A stretch of 64,000 bases of DNA from Oreocharis arfaki (taxonomy: Eukaryota; Chordata; Aves; Passeriformes; Paramythiidae): the NCBI GenBank assembly GCA_013398015.1, contig VZRR01002305.1, positions 62,001 to 126,000 on the forward strand. The letters are read 5' to 3'. Shown one piece after another: positions 27,601-40,500 of the stretch (within the stretch, counting starts at the first letter, position 1; every line of letters starts with the position of its first letter). A program made the translations under genes and the position numbers. Under the pieces are notes generated by a model, which ran no database searches, was not told the DNA's origin, and saw only the letters and a program-made list of their open reading frames with translations.

Positions 27601-30600
27601 GTAAATAAAGCCAAACAAAACAGGTATTTGTCAGCATAACGTGTTTACCAAAATCAAAGCAGGAAGAGTAAATTCTACACAAAAATCATCATTTGTATTG
27701 CAAAGATTTCTAGCATTTTGCTGGATTTATTTTATGTTAATTCTGGCATTGTTGAGTATTTCCATTTCTCCTGACTTTTAAGCTTTGATAAATGTTGTAA
27801 TAATTGAGCTGTTGATCAAATCAGTGAGAGAACAAGCAGTTTCTGTAAGGCTGACTGCAGTCGCTGTGTTTGCAGGGAGCAGCACAGCTTGTATAGTAGT
27901 CCTGGACAGATCAAGTCATCGTTTACATACTGCCAACTTGGGAGATTCTGGGTTCTTGGTAGTCAGAGGAGGAGAAGTCGTCCATCGATCCGATGAGCAG
28001 CAGCATTACTTCAACACTCCCTTCCAACTGTCAATAGCTCCACCAGAGGCAGAAGGAGTTGTCTTAAGTGACAGGTAAGGGGGAAGAGGAACCCCAGTTT
28101 TTAATCTGTGCATGTGGCCAGCTCCCAAAAAGTTGCAATTTTGCTGCTGTGGGGCTCTTCCATATCACATAGGATTTAAACCCATATCCAGTCAGGTCCT
28201 GCACCCGCCACCCTCCTTCTTTAGGTGATGGGAACATTTCTCACCTTGTACTTGACTTTGTACCTGTTGCACGGTCTGAATTTATTGGGCTGTTCATGGT
28301 GGCATATTCCCACAGCCATGGGCAAGTTCTGATCCATGGGAAGATGTCACCCACTGTAGCTGGTGTGTGGACAAGTGGCTGGATTTACCAGCAGCTTTGG
28401 TTCCAATCCCTGTCGGTGCTCCCTTGGGACTGTTTGGAGTAGCTAATTTAGATATCTTGGCACCAAGGTTGCAAGTGCTTGAAGAATAGAGCAGAGGGAC
28501 ATGTGACTGTAACTTGTGTTTCCAACTTGCTGTTTCCAGCAGCATATTGTATTTGACCAAAACGAGCAAAAAAACTGCTTGGCGGAACACCAAGCTGGGA
28601 ATGAGAGTATGAGGAAAGGACAATCTGTTCACAGAAATGAGTTGTTTCAAAGGCAGGCTTGTTCTTGTGTCTTCCCTTAGGAATGTCAGGCTGATCCATC
28701 TTGACTTTGTGAAGTCTCACCAGTAATATGAAATAAATTCCAAAATAAACAGCTTTCAAATATGTGTTAAAATGCAGCTCTCAAAAATGTCTCGCTCATT
28801 AAAGTGATACCCCTCATCTGAATATCGAGAGGTGGTAGCAGAATCTTCAAAGAGTGGCCATGGAATACAGGGAATGCAGTGGGCAGCTGAAGTTTTGGAA
28901 TCAGTGAACTTGAGTCTTTTGCAGCCTAAATGATTCTATGCAGTATCAGGGCTGATGCAGTAAAGGTTGAGACTTTAATCCAAAATAGCTCTTTTTGAAA
29001 GTGTTGGTTAAGCTGTTGAAACTCCTGACCGTTCTTGTGTATGGTTTTATTTCTTCATCCTGCAACTGCTGAGAGGAAGCCAGGGTAGGACTCTTGAAAT
29101 TAGAACCTTTCAGTAATCCAAGCTCTTTGTTAGACTAAAATTAAATGATGGTTTGAAATTCCAGAACTGTAAAAATCTTAATTTTTTCTGAGATTCTCTG
29201 TCATCCCTAGGAAGACCATAAAAACAAAGAGCAGAAGGAAAATTGATAATGTCCAGTGGAAGTCAGGGAAGCCAAATAATCTGAGTCATCCACTAATAAG
29301 GAAAGCACAAGATAAATGTGCTCCCACACTTCAGCTCTGAATCATGATTACAGCTTTCTGGCTGGTTCCTTGCACTGTTCCTGACGTTAATTAGTACTCA
29401 TGCTCCTTGTCAAAACGCTTCTCCTGTCCTTTTTTGTTTGTTGTCCTAGTTCAGTGATGAATTTGGCTATATATGGGCATAGGCAGGCAGTCTTAACTCC
29501 ATCAGCCTTGCTGAAGCTACACATCAGTTGAGCAAAGCAGCTCCTCTGTGTCGTGGCAGAGCCCAGTGGCCTGGGATGCAGCAATTTCTCCCTTTTACAG
29601 ACCCCTGAAGAGTCTTTAGAAATGAAAGGTTTGTTGTTATGTTGCTTCTGAGAATCAGATTTTGCAGCAATATTCATGCCCAAACTGGGTGTTTTCTCCT
29701 CTTGGTGTTGTGTAATGTGTTAAAACAGAAGCATTCCAACAGACTCTGGTCTCCTGGTAGTGATTTCCAGACATGTCTCATATTCCATTGAATTAGAAAG
29801 TGATTCAAAATCCTGAAGTGTTTGGGCCAGGCCTGTTATGAATTGTCCTTTCAAGTATTGCTCTCTTACATCTTCGAGATGAGCAGAAGGAAGCCCTGAG
29901 CTGCCGTTCTGCTTAATGGTTTCCATGGAGACACACTCCTGAAGCAGATTAGTTTGCAGGATTGTTCATGTGGGAATTTTAACTGCAAATCCTGGGTGCA
30001 GTAGCTGGAACAGGACCTGTTTGCAGTCACAGCGCCTGTGGTGGGGCTTTCCTGACAGCCCATCCCGGGGCTAAAGCTCCACAGTGAGTGATTATTTCTT
30101 TCTCTTGCACAAACCCCCGAAGAGTAGTGAAGTGCAGAAGCTGTGGATGTGCTGTTTGAGGTTGTTTGGTGTCTTTGTGAGGGCTGGAGTCCTTTAACCT
30201 CTGTCCCCTCGCCAGCCCCGAGGCTGCTGACAGCACGTCCTTCGATGTCCAGCTTGGGGACATCATCCTGACCGCCACAGACGGACTGTTTGACAACATG
30301 CCTGACTACATGATCCTGCAGGAGTTGAAAAAGCTGAAGGTGAGTGTGGTTGTCCTCAAGCTCTCACATCTTTTGTGCTGGCTAAACCTTTATAGTTACT
30401 ATCTTTACTTCTAATGCACAAAAGCTTTGTGTTTTATATAAAAACCCCACCACAAAGTGCTGTATCATTAAAAGGCTTTTCAGATAATACCCCATGGGAG
30501 CAGTGCAAGGGACATTGACCCCAGAGGGCTTTCTCTTGGATCTGCATCCAGGCTGAATCCAGAAGCAGCAGCTTGGGCATAAATTTCCCGAGTAACAGCT

Positions 30601-33535
30601 GGTTCCATGTCAGTAACTGGTGAGGGAGGGAGAGGAGGAGGGGAGGGGAAGGGGGAGATGTTCAGTAGCGGGCGCTGCCTTTGGCCACACGCTGCACCTG
30701 CAGGTTGGAGATGGTACACAGGAAATCAGAGAATCCTCTTCTGGGTTACTTGAGGGTGAGCTTACACTTAAAATAACCTTCAGCTTCTCTGAAGGTTTAT
30801 AAACGAGTAATTCTGACACAGTATGGGCTGTCTGAATTGTGGGCTGCCCATGCTTGAAAATCTTCAGTGTTCTGTAAAAAAAAAAAATAATCCTGTCAAC
30901 TTTTCCACATTAGTGACCACAAATGTTCTTTTTAAATAGTAAAGAATACATTAAAATATTTTAACTTGGCTGAGAACATTTAGCTTCAGGCTATTTACTT
31001 ACAGGAAGGAAAGTACACTTAAGGAGATATCAATATGTATAAACTCCTCGAGGAAACTATTTTGCTGTGAAATGCAAATAAGGGAATTACAGTGTGGTTT
31101 GAAGAGAATTTGGCCTCCTCTTATCCTGCAGTTCCACGGGTCACTCATGTGTCATTGGGGCTGCAGCCACCTCACACCCTTGTCTGTGCACAGGAGTAAG
31201 GTTGTCCTGGCTGGCCGCTGGAGCTGGAATTCCCCTGTGGAAGAAAGCTGAGCTCCACCTTTTGGCCTGTTTGGGAAAGGCACCGGAGTTCCCTGAGAGG
31301 TTCAGCCAAAAGTTAATCACATAAATGCCTGCTAATTCCCAAACCTGCAGGGAAGGCTCTTGAAATGACAAGGCATTTAAAAATGGTTACAGACGAAAAG
31401 AGCAGTGGTTGTCTGTCATGTTGGCTTGAGTGAGAAAAGCCTGGGAGTAAAGCAGCAGAATTACTGAAACAGGGAAAAAAATGTCCTTAGAATTCAGCCT
31501 GGAGAAAGCGTGTGTGCTCTCAGTGCATTTTTTTCTCATCTGACTTTTAAAGTGCCCCTTCTCCCCAAGTGTGCTCTCGTCAGCTGGGGAGAGAGAGCCA
31601 GAGGTGCAAGACTTGCACTCGAGATAGAACAAATACTTCACCAGAGCCTGCCTGGGAGGGAAGGTCCTTGCAGGGTGCCCTGCAGGGACAGCTGCCAAAT
31701 GCTCTGTTCCCTTCAGATGACATCGTTTAGTCTGTTTGGACTATTATTCTTCTAAGTTTCTAAATTCTGGAAATCCTCCAAACCCAAGTCTTGAGCTGCT
31801 GGTGGGGATTTGAGGTCTGGCCATCTCTTGTGAAGATCCACAGTTGTAACCCAAAGCCTAAAGAATATGGGGAAGGCTCTGTTTGCAAGGGAACGTGATA
31901 ATTAATGCCCTGGCAGTGAGGCATCTCCACACCTGACATGGATCAGCACAACTTCTGTAGGCTTCTGAATAAGAATAAACTTCTTTCCTCATGGATTTAG
32001 AACTCCAACTACGAGAGCATCCAGCAGACTGCACGGAGCATTGCTGAGCAAGCCCACGAGCTGGCCTATGACCCCACGTACATGTCACCCTTTGCACAGT
32101 TCGCCTGTGACAACGGATTGAATGTCAGAGGTAAGAGCTTCTCCTCCTCCCTCTGCTGCTGTCTTGGGGAGATCCTTAGCAAAGTGAAGTTCTGCTGTTT
32201 CAAAATCCAGTGGGAAGACAGAACAGTAGGAAATGTGGTTGGCAGGAGAGCACCAAGCTCCTGTGGGATTTGGCAAAGCCCCCAGGGCCTGCACAGGCCA
32301 TCTCAGGCCCCGCAGAGCCGGAGCCTCCTGTGGGGAAGCAGCTGGAGCATGGAAAATGCAGCACCCTGATTGTTTTATTTTTAATCTAATCTGTGCATTC
32401 CTGCCCCAGGAATCCTGCCTGATACGAGTTCTCCAGTACTCCTGTACTTGTTGCTTGGATTCGGGTGTGTGGGTGGTGTTGTGTGAGGGTAGTTTTGTGT
32501 TTGGGGTTTTTTAAAGTCTCGTCTTAACTGCTGCGTTTCAGCTGAGGTTCTGCCCACTCCTTGGTAGATTTGGGATTTGTTTTTTGGTTGAAATTTGCAA
32601 CCCTTGTATCATTGGCATCCTCATACTGATCTCTCTGTTGGTTCTACTTCTGTGCTTTAGAAAGGTATTGGCGGAACACCTGGGAGACCTCAGAGCCCGA
32701 GCAAACACCTTTTTTTTTAATAATTTTTTTACTTTTAAATAAATAAGTATAATTCTGCCAGTGAAGATGTTCTCATCTCTGTATCAGAAGGGCAGGATTC
32801 CCTGCAAGAATCTTAAGCCCCTTTCCTCAGGTAGCAGCTGTCACACTTGGGCTCTGTGTTGCTCCAAGCTCAGTCACTCAGTGATGAGGCTGCAGATCTC
32901 CAGAGTCCAGGGGATTGCTTTGACTTCCCACATAACGAAATCTCTCTTCTGGGCCGTTTCTCCAGGATTTGAGTGTGTTCCTGTGGCTGTTGAGGGTTGA
33001 AAAATAACTATTAAAAATGTTAAGTAGCTTTTAGGAAGACCTGAGATAATGCAGTGCTGGAGAAGATGCTAAAGAGGTGTTTGATTTACAGTGGAAATTC
33101 CTGAGGAGATCTGATTTCATGGCAGTTTACATGTAACAAAGCAGAGTCAGGTGTTTTGTGCATTTATTAAAGAGTCTGCTGAAAACAAGCTTTGTGCTCT
33201 GCCAGCTACCAACAATGTTCAAGGTTCTGACCTCCTTTTCATAGTTTGATCTCACTGGAGCTTAAAAGGAGGGAGAGTGTTTTTGTGCTGTGTTACATGT
33301 CACTGCTCCCCTCGTTTTGGAAAGGAGGTGGGGGAGGCAGGGTTTGTGTCTATCCAAACCAAGTTTTGAACACTTAAACCAGTTTTAAAAGAGCTTTCCG
33401 TTGGGAATGTCGCAGATCACCAGAAGACAACCCTCTGTGGTTTGATGAAATAAGTGGGTTTTTGCTTCCATTGCAGGGGGGAAACCAGATGACATCACCG
33501 TCCTTCTTTCCATCGTAGCCGAGTACACAGACTGA
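15640..33535 (+). CDS. PPTC7: Mitochondrial PP2C-type protein phosphatase PPTC7
   Basis: Six coding exons, 15640-15841, 24933-25112, 27876-28074, 30216-30339, 32001-32130 and 33477-33535, join in phase into 297 codons plus TGA. All introns are GT-AG; intron 1 is 9.1 kb. PP2C signatures are present: VADGVGGW (metal-binding Asp about residue 71), [20 protein letters not shown] (about 213-221) and the closing [11 protein letters not shown]. The start [10 protein letters not shown] matches the family. The product is known as a mitochondrial matrix/outer-membrane phosphatase that acts on COQ7 and other mitochondrial proteins and restrains BNIP3/NIX-driven mitophagy. The protein is 7 residues shorter than human: human has a glycine run after the QTD motif, and here QTDSRDYS continues directly. 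The catalytic core is intact, so a functional enzyme is expected. Confidence 0.97.
15842..24932 (+). other. PPTC7 intron 1
   Basis: A 9.1-kb intron with a GTAAGT donor and a TTGCAG acceptor. I saw no further exon, no clear repeat copy and no RNA gene in it. Open frames here are short and not conserved-looking. Confidence 0.7.
25113..33476 (+). other. PPTC7 introns 2-5
   Basis: Four introns (25113-27875, 28075-30215, 30340-32000, 32131-33476), all GT-AG. Apart from a purine-rich stretch at 30623-30660 they hold nothing I can identify as a gene or repeat family. Confidence 0.65.
30623..30660 (+). repeat. Polypurine (GGA-rich) low-complexity tract in PPTC7 intron 4
   Basis: Almost pure purine sequence of the type agggagaggaggaggggagg, with several G-runs of 4-5. 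It could adopt triplex or quadruplex structure; no function is shown. Confidence 0.6.
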
Positions 33536-36500
33536 GGTCCTGGCACTGTCCCGAGCTCCCTGGGCCCCCCGGCCGGTTTCCTGCTGGCAGGATTGTTCCT
33601 TCCTTCCCAGCTGCTCCGGGCAGCCGGCCCTGAGCCCGGAGCCTGGCCCGAGACGCAGCTGAGGCCCTTGTTAAGAACCACTCGTAGTCCACTGGTCTTG
33701 GTCTGCCAGCAAGACATGGAGAAGCTCAAGGCTTGGAGCTTGTCTTTGAGAGCTTGGTCCGGAACAGGGGGAGGATCCATCCCACAGCGTTGCCGCGTTG
33801 GAGATGGGACTTTCCAAGGAGTACAATTGGTTGATCATCTTTCAAACTAGATCAATAGATAACGCCTCTGCACGAGGGCATATTACTCTATTTACTAGGA
33901 ACGTTCGCTGTTGTTGAGGGTATGTTACAGACCCAGTTCCATAAAGCATAGTCTTGTTCCAGTGATAGCCGAGGTTTCGTGTTTCTGAGCTCCAGTTTTC
34001 AGGAGATTTATAACTGCTGTAAACATTCTGCTCTTGCCATCCATGGTGTCAGCCTTAGGAGCCTTTTCTAGTACGAGATTTCAAACAAACCTAGTTCAAG
34101 TTATATGGATGCAAATGTGTTTCGTGATTTCAGGTGCTTAACTGTGATCTTAAAAGTTCTGCAGATCATTTGTCCATAATGGGCCTGGTTCTGGATGTTT
34201 TGGCTGTGGATGATTATTATTTTTCTTTTAAACAAAAATTCTAGCTCAGTCTCAAACAGCCGAGCTGGCCACAGTTGAGGTCTTTCAGCATTTGAACCCA
34301 TCTCAGCGTGGGATGGTGGTAAATGCTACGGTGGGAGGTTGCACAAAGAACAGCTCATCCTCAACTCCGAGCGTCTTCACTTTGGGTAGATAATTCTGGT
34401 TTTGATATAAAACATAATTTGTGTTAATAATTGCCACTCTTGCTTGTAGAACAGAATATGCTGCACCAGTTTAAGTCCAGCTGATCCTTTCTGACTCAAA
34501 CAGGCACCTCTTTGCTTCTGCTGCGGCAGCGGCAGCGAGTACGAAAATGGAAACTTAATGAATAATCAGCAAAACTTACATTTCATTTTAACTAAAGTTT
34601 AGGGGTTTCAATGATCCTTAATGATGTTTACAGTTATCTAACAGCCACTTTGCAATATGACATTTCCTTTTCAATGACAGTAGCTCACGTTTGTCCCCCT
34701 TCTTCCAGCCAGCTTTCCTTTTCCTTTCCTGAGGCTCATACAAAAGCTGAGAGCTGTAAAGATATATATATTTTTGGTCAGTTTTTCATTAACTTTTTTG
34801 CTGGTAGAGAAGTATGTAGAAATAAATTAAAGCCATGTTTTTATATATAAAAAGTCGGGTAATGTTGCTGTTTAGGTGAGTGCAGTTAAACTTGGTCAGT
34901 AAGGAATCTTACCTGCTCTCAAGAGGAGATTTTTACTACCTGGTTTATTGTATTAAAACTGTTTAAGTTTGAGGTTACCTCAACTTGTTTAAAGAATTTT
35001 TGTGGACTTGTACTGTATATTTGCGTAACTATGTCAAGCTTTTATTTAAGGTCATTTAACATGTACCATGTACATGTCATTTTACTATATTTCAATGCAT
35101 CATGCTTGTAACAGGCATTTCATTTATAATAAGTGATTAATTTGGGAGCTCTTCAGTAATTTATCTGCTATTCCTCAATTGGCATAATGTTAGATATCTA
35201 CTTTAAATCACCTTGTAATTACTTGTCAAAATGCCTTAACTACCCTAACTTGACCAAAATAGGATTTTGGTGAGGGTATGGGGAGGATTATATTAATGAA
35301 GAAAAATTAATTAGTTTTGCGACACACGAACAGTGAGTGGTGGAGAACTTTGCACAACCCGTCAGTCCTTGTTGTTTTTAACCTGAACAAGCTGTCTCTG
35401 GCTGTCTTGGAGGAATGTATTCACATGCAGAACAGGGCTTTGTTTCTTGTTTGGGAGGGGCCTTCCTCTCCCACTCTGGGTGTCTTCACATTTTATCCAG
35501 TATTTACTCGCACGCTTCTGGATTAGAGCAGATTTGATCAATTCTTCTTTCCCTTGCCCTTCCCTTCAGGCGACGCCCCCGTGGCCCGGGGCTGTTCTCT
35601 GCTCTCAGCACAGTCCCCAGCCCTCCTGTCGCCCCTTGCCGGCTTTCCACGCCTTTCCCTGGGGACGTGTGCGGGTCAGAGGGACGCGCCGGGGTCTGGA
35701 ATTCCCGAGTTTCTGCTCCTCCGGGGCCGGGCGCGCTCCCTGTCTGTATCCACAAATCCGTTTGCCTCATATCACACCATGACTTGTTGTTTTTTTTTTT
35801 TTAAATAAAGAACAAATTTGGGTTTTGATTTACAAATCATGAGTTTTTCCCTCACCGGGCACACCAAAGACCAGTAAAGCTTTTAGCTTTTCCATCTGTT
35901 TATAAAGCAATACTGTATTATAAAGAATTGATATTTTTATCACATGCTTGATTGTTTTGGGGTTTTTTTTAAGACGTGCACTCTGAACATATCAAACCTG
36001 ATTTTTTCCTATGAACTTAACGCTGTCTGCGCACAACTGATCTTTGGAGAAGGAAATGACAGGGCCCATCCTATCAAAAATAATTCCCAGCGATGCATGA
36101 AGCAGTAACACTTGCCTAGGGGTTAGGTTAGTGGGAATGTTCACGAGAGGAATGTACAAGGAAGGTGTTCCCTGACTTGGAAGCGAGCGGAGCACGGGCT
36201 GGCTTGGAGCTGCTGCAGAGGGTTGTGGTTTGTTTCGGGGAGCTGCTGGGTTGGGAGCAGGGATCTGGAGGAACAGGAGGAGCTCTGTCCCCCAGGAACG
36301 TGGGATTGCTGCAGCAGCAGGGATTGGGGTGAAACAGGGCTAAGATGTGGTGAATTGGAAAAGCTCTGTGGTTCCTTGCTGTTTTTCTGGCTATCTTTGG
36401 GAGAGCTGCGACATACAGTCCTAAATGTCCTTTTTCGGGCTGAAAACAAAACCAAAAACCAGATTTGGGACCAGGCAGTTACAAGTGAGTTGAGGAGAAG

Positions 36501-36840
36501 GGAGAGGCGAAGGTCTGGCAGGGATGGGAGGATTTAGTGCATGAATGTCCATCTCTTGGTAGGGGACATCCTTTCTCCAGGGGAAGAGCAGCTGGTGTGT
36601 GGAGAACCCGACTGTATGCAGTGGTTTCTGACAAAGATAGCTGAAACAATGAAGCAAATCTGAGTCTGTATCTGAGGATGCATTTTTGTTGCTGTTAAAA
36701 TGAGACTATCATCTATGCTTACCTAAGAGGCAATTATGTGAATTTCATGTCTGAGGTATAACTTATGCAGGAATAGTTCTGTAAATACATTTAAATAAAT
36801 TGTAAAGATATTTAATAAATATAGTATTTATACTAAAATG
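33536..36840 (+). other. PPTC7 3' UTR (probable extent, with alternative poly(A) signals)
   Basis: No downstream coding exon follows the TGA at 33533-33535. AATAAA signals occur at 34821-34826, 35804-35809, 36794-36799 and 36814-36819, allowing 3' UTRs from about 1.3 to 3.3 kb; the human gene is also known for a long 3' UTR. Which sites are used cannot be decided without transcripts. Confidence 0.55.
36794..36819 (+). terminator. Distal poly(A) signals of PPTC7
   Basis: Two AATAAA hexamers (36794-36799 and 36814-36819) in AT-rich sequence. They are the last plus-strand signals before the convergent RAD9B 3' end. Confidence 0.45.
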
Positions 36841-37151
36841 TGCTTTTTAAAGTCAAATTGGCTGCAAACCCTCTGTTTGTTGGTGTGGGGATGTGGTTGG
36901 TGGCACAGAGGCACCGCCAGGGCTGGGGGGCTGGGCTGTCACTGTGACCTCCCTGCCCTGTTCTCAGATCCACACCTGAGAGACGCCCAATGCCTTCTGC
37001 AGCAGTCTGGCAGACAGATAATGGTCCTTTAATTGACTGGGAATTTCAGTGTTTTATTCCAGTGTGACTTTGGAAATACTGCACTGCCCCTGACGTGTGC
37101 TGGAAGAGACACAGGGAAGGAGAAGAGTAATGCAAGTCTGAAACACAAACC

Positions 37152-37157
37152 TTTATT
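37152..37157 (-). terminator. Candidate poly(A) signal of RAD9B
   Basis: TTTATT on the plus strand reads AATAAA on the minus strand, about 425 nt beyond the RAD9B stop codon (37580-37582). It faces the PPTC7 signals about 330 bp away. Confidence 0.5.
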
Positions 37158-37579
37158 TTTTAAAATGCAATTCTGTGACAACTTAATTGTTCAGTTAAAC
37201 GCTGGTTCTGCAGAGTCTGTAAAAACCTGAGTTCTCCTGGAGCTGGGCTGGGTTTGGCTGTGACAGAGAGCGTGGTTGGGTTATTTTTCCAGCACCCTTA
37301 ACCAGAACAGCAGCTTCATTTGCCTGATGTGGTAACAGAGTTTGAACTCCAGCTGAGACTCTCTGAGTGTTCTGAGAGCAGAACCCCAGCAGTTCCTGCA
37401 GAACACACAAACCTTTAACAGAGTCAATCGTGACCTAAATTTGTGCCGTTACAAGAGCACTGACAGTTCTAGAACGTTCTGTGCTGCTGGGTCACAGCAC
37501 CAGTGACAAACGCTGGGCCTGCACTGCCCTTCCCTCCTGGGCACTCCCCACTGTCCGTCCTTGCACCCCAACAGCTGCA

Positions 37580-40500
37580 CTACAGAACCTGGGAGCTCTG
37601 CAAGGCACCGCAATCCTCCTCGGTGTCACTGGCTGTCACCAAACTCTGGAAGGTGTCACCAATGGCCTCCTTCTCGTAAGAAACAGCTCCAAAGAATAAG
37701 GAGTGGAACTGGAAAATGCAGCATTGGGACGGGTAAGAATTCCGTGATACAGAATTTGGGCATTAATTATTCATGAAGCTTTTGCCACTTCATGATCTTT
37801 CTCAGCCTGCAGCGTTTCCCAGTGAAACCCACCTGCCCCCCAGGAGTGTTCCCAGCCGTGGTGGGGTTTCCCAGCTGTGCTGCTGGGACAGCTGATCCCA
37901 CTGAAACCCCCAGTGCACGTGGGGGTGCTCAGCCACAGAGCAGCTGTGGGGTTCCACTGCTGACACCATGGGGGGTTCCCTCACCTTCTCATAAGGAGCC
38001 CCCGTGGCCTCTCCTCCTGCTGCCTTGGCTGTGGCTGCTCCTGCTCTGCCTGGCACATCCCTCTCCGTGCCTCTGGGAAGACTTTTTACCTCTTGTTTTG
38101 CCAAAGCACTTGGGGCTTTTGCCGAGTGCATGCTTGGAGTGTTTCCCTTCTGCTGTGGCTTCTTGGAAGCGGCCATGTCTGCACTGCTGGCTCCATCCAT
38201 GGAGGTGTGTTCAGACTTATCCATGCCTGTCCTTGAGCTGCATTGGACAGAGTAGGGCAGGTTAGTAACTGGCTTTGTGTTTCACTGGAATATCCTCATT
38301 TTCTGTTTGTGGAAAGATTACAGCTTTAGGGGAGATTCTCAGCATCTTCCCTTCCCTCCTGCTGCAGGCAGAGCCCGTGGAGATGAGGAAAGCAGCAGCT
38401 TGTGCAGAGTGTTCTCTCTTGCACCCCTTTATTGCTGTTGTGCTGCTGAGATGTTCCTGAACCCTTCTAGTTCAGAGTTTTCCTGTGAAAACCTGAGTTT
38501 TTCACCCTCTTAAAGCCACCTGCCCCCTCAGCCCCTGTTACCTGTCCCAGGGCTGTGGGCAGCAGGCAGGCTCTGGGGAAGCTGCCTCCTTCTCAGCCTC
38601 ACACAAGGTAGCCAGGATAAAGCTGGCCTCCAGCAGCAGGTCCTCAATGCTGAAAGCAATGGGTCTGAACACAAACAATGAGACCAAAGAGCACAGGGAA
38701 TTACAGATACTGTGGGAGGTGACACAGATCCTGTGATTCTACCTATGGATTAGAAAGTGCCTCCTCTGAAAAGCTGAAAAGCTCCTGTATTTGCCACAGA
38801 GGAATGAGAGAGGGGCTCCTGTTACAGATCTCACTGCTCCAATCAGTAAATGCTGTGCACTACCAGAGTCAAATGATAGTTTTAAATATGTAATTGTTAA
38901 AATTATATTTATTCAGAAAACGTATTGTTTCTTTAAAGTACTAAATAAATCATGGCATGCAGGGGACTGAGAGCCTCAGGTGTCCAGGTAATTTATACAC
39001 AGGGAGCTCATCAGTCAGCACGGCTGCCTTGGCAATGCCCACGCCTGGGTTCAGTGCTTTATATGGAATTACAACCTGCTCCTGGATCACAGGTTAGAAA
39101 TGGCTTGTGGGTTGAAATGAAAATCTGCTCTGATCCGCAGTTCAGCATTCACTGGGTGACTGCAGGGGGTCCAGTCAGGGCAGTTCCCACACGTACTTCC
39201 CACATCTGTCGAAGTGGATGGACACAGGAACGCTGGTGGCCTCGGAAAATGCCAGCAGGCCCTGCAGAGGGTGGGGGTGAAGTGCAGAACATTAATATTT
39301 GAGTGTAAGCTTATCCCAGCTGCTGTTTACTGGCAAAAAGAGGGGAAAAGTCTGCTGCTTCTAAGAATAATTTCTGTCCTTCCCTGCCAGAGCTTTGCCA
39401 GAGGAGGTTCTGCATGGAGAACTTCCCTGCTCACGACGCTTTCCCTGGGGCAGCTGTGCTGTGTCTGCCCAGCACAGAAACCACATTTCTGTTTCAGAAA
39501 TGTTTTGTTTGCCTTTCAAAGGCTGCTGTGAGGGGCTTTTGGGGATCCTGGGGTTTAAAGCCAATCTTCAACCAAGTGGTGAAACCCTGCTGCTCTCAGG
39601 AGGGTTGGTGGGACACAGCCCAGGCCCATTCCACAGGGACCACCCTGTGTTGTCCTGGTCCAGTCTAGTAAGTTAATGGGAAAAGGTTTTTTTTTTTCCA
39701 AATTCTTACTTTACCCTCAATTCTTTAAGGCAAAATGTCACTTCAGAATCTACTCCAACTTGAAAGTAGTCAAATTCCTCTGGACTGAGCTGTATCTCAG
39801 TAAGCATTGTCCTTGAAAAGTCTGTTTGAGATAACGACAGTCAGGGACTCACAGAGTGAAGTTTGAACTCAACAAAACTGTGATTATAACCCTGAGGTTT
39901 TACATCAGCATTGTTTGAACAAATAATTGTGTTTTTATAGTGGTTAACAGTAATAAATGTTTAGCTCATATATATATTATAATTAAGTAAAATCCTCAAT
40001 TTATTTACAGTACATCGTGTAGATTAAAATGGATTTTAACAGAACCTATTCCATGTTTTGCTGTGTGATCTAACCCAACACCTGCTGCTGTTCTTGCAGA
40101 TCTGCTTCTTCCACAGGCATCCATCACAAATAATATTCCCAGCTGCCTATTGCTGCATGGATGGGAAGCCCAAAATGCAGCCTGACTTTAGGAGATTAAT
40201 CAAAATTGCTGACAATCACCAGAGCACAATGGAGGTGGAGTGAGGCTCTTTGTTTTAAATTACAATCTTTTCCTGCCCCGTAAGTGGCAACAGGAAATTG
40301 GCTGTTCAGTTTCAGGTACTCAGTTGTTCGTTACCATGAGATTACTCCGTGGCTGTTAATAGGTGTGTGAAGAGAAAAGTGAGAGAGCCTTTCCTGAAGT
40401 GTGACAGTCCCAGAGAGCTCAGAGAAATTCCACAGCAGCTCGAGCAGCTCCCCCCACAGAGCCAGGCTGCCAGGGAAGTGTTAGAGGCTATTCCCACTGT

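Noticed and set aside
37833..38237. Suspected frameshift in RAD9B between the last two exons
   Set aside because: The obvious donor CAG|GTGGGT (37833) gave the wrong phase, but AAG|GTGAGG at 37985 restores the frame and yields the expected 417 residues.
37792..38265. 157-codon plus-strand open frame
   Set aside because: It is the antisense shadow of RAD9B exon 10, with no family resemblance.
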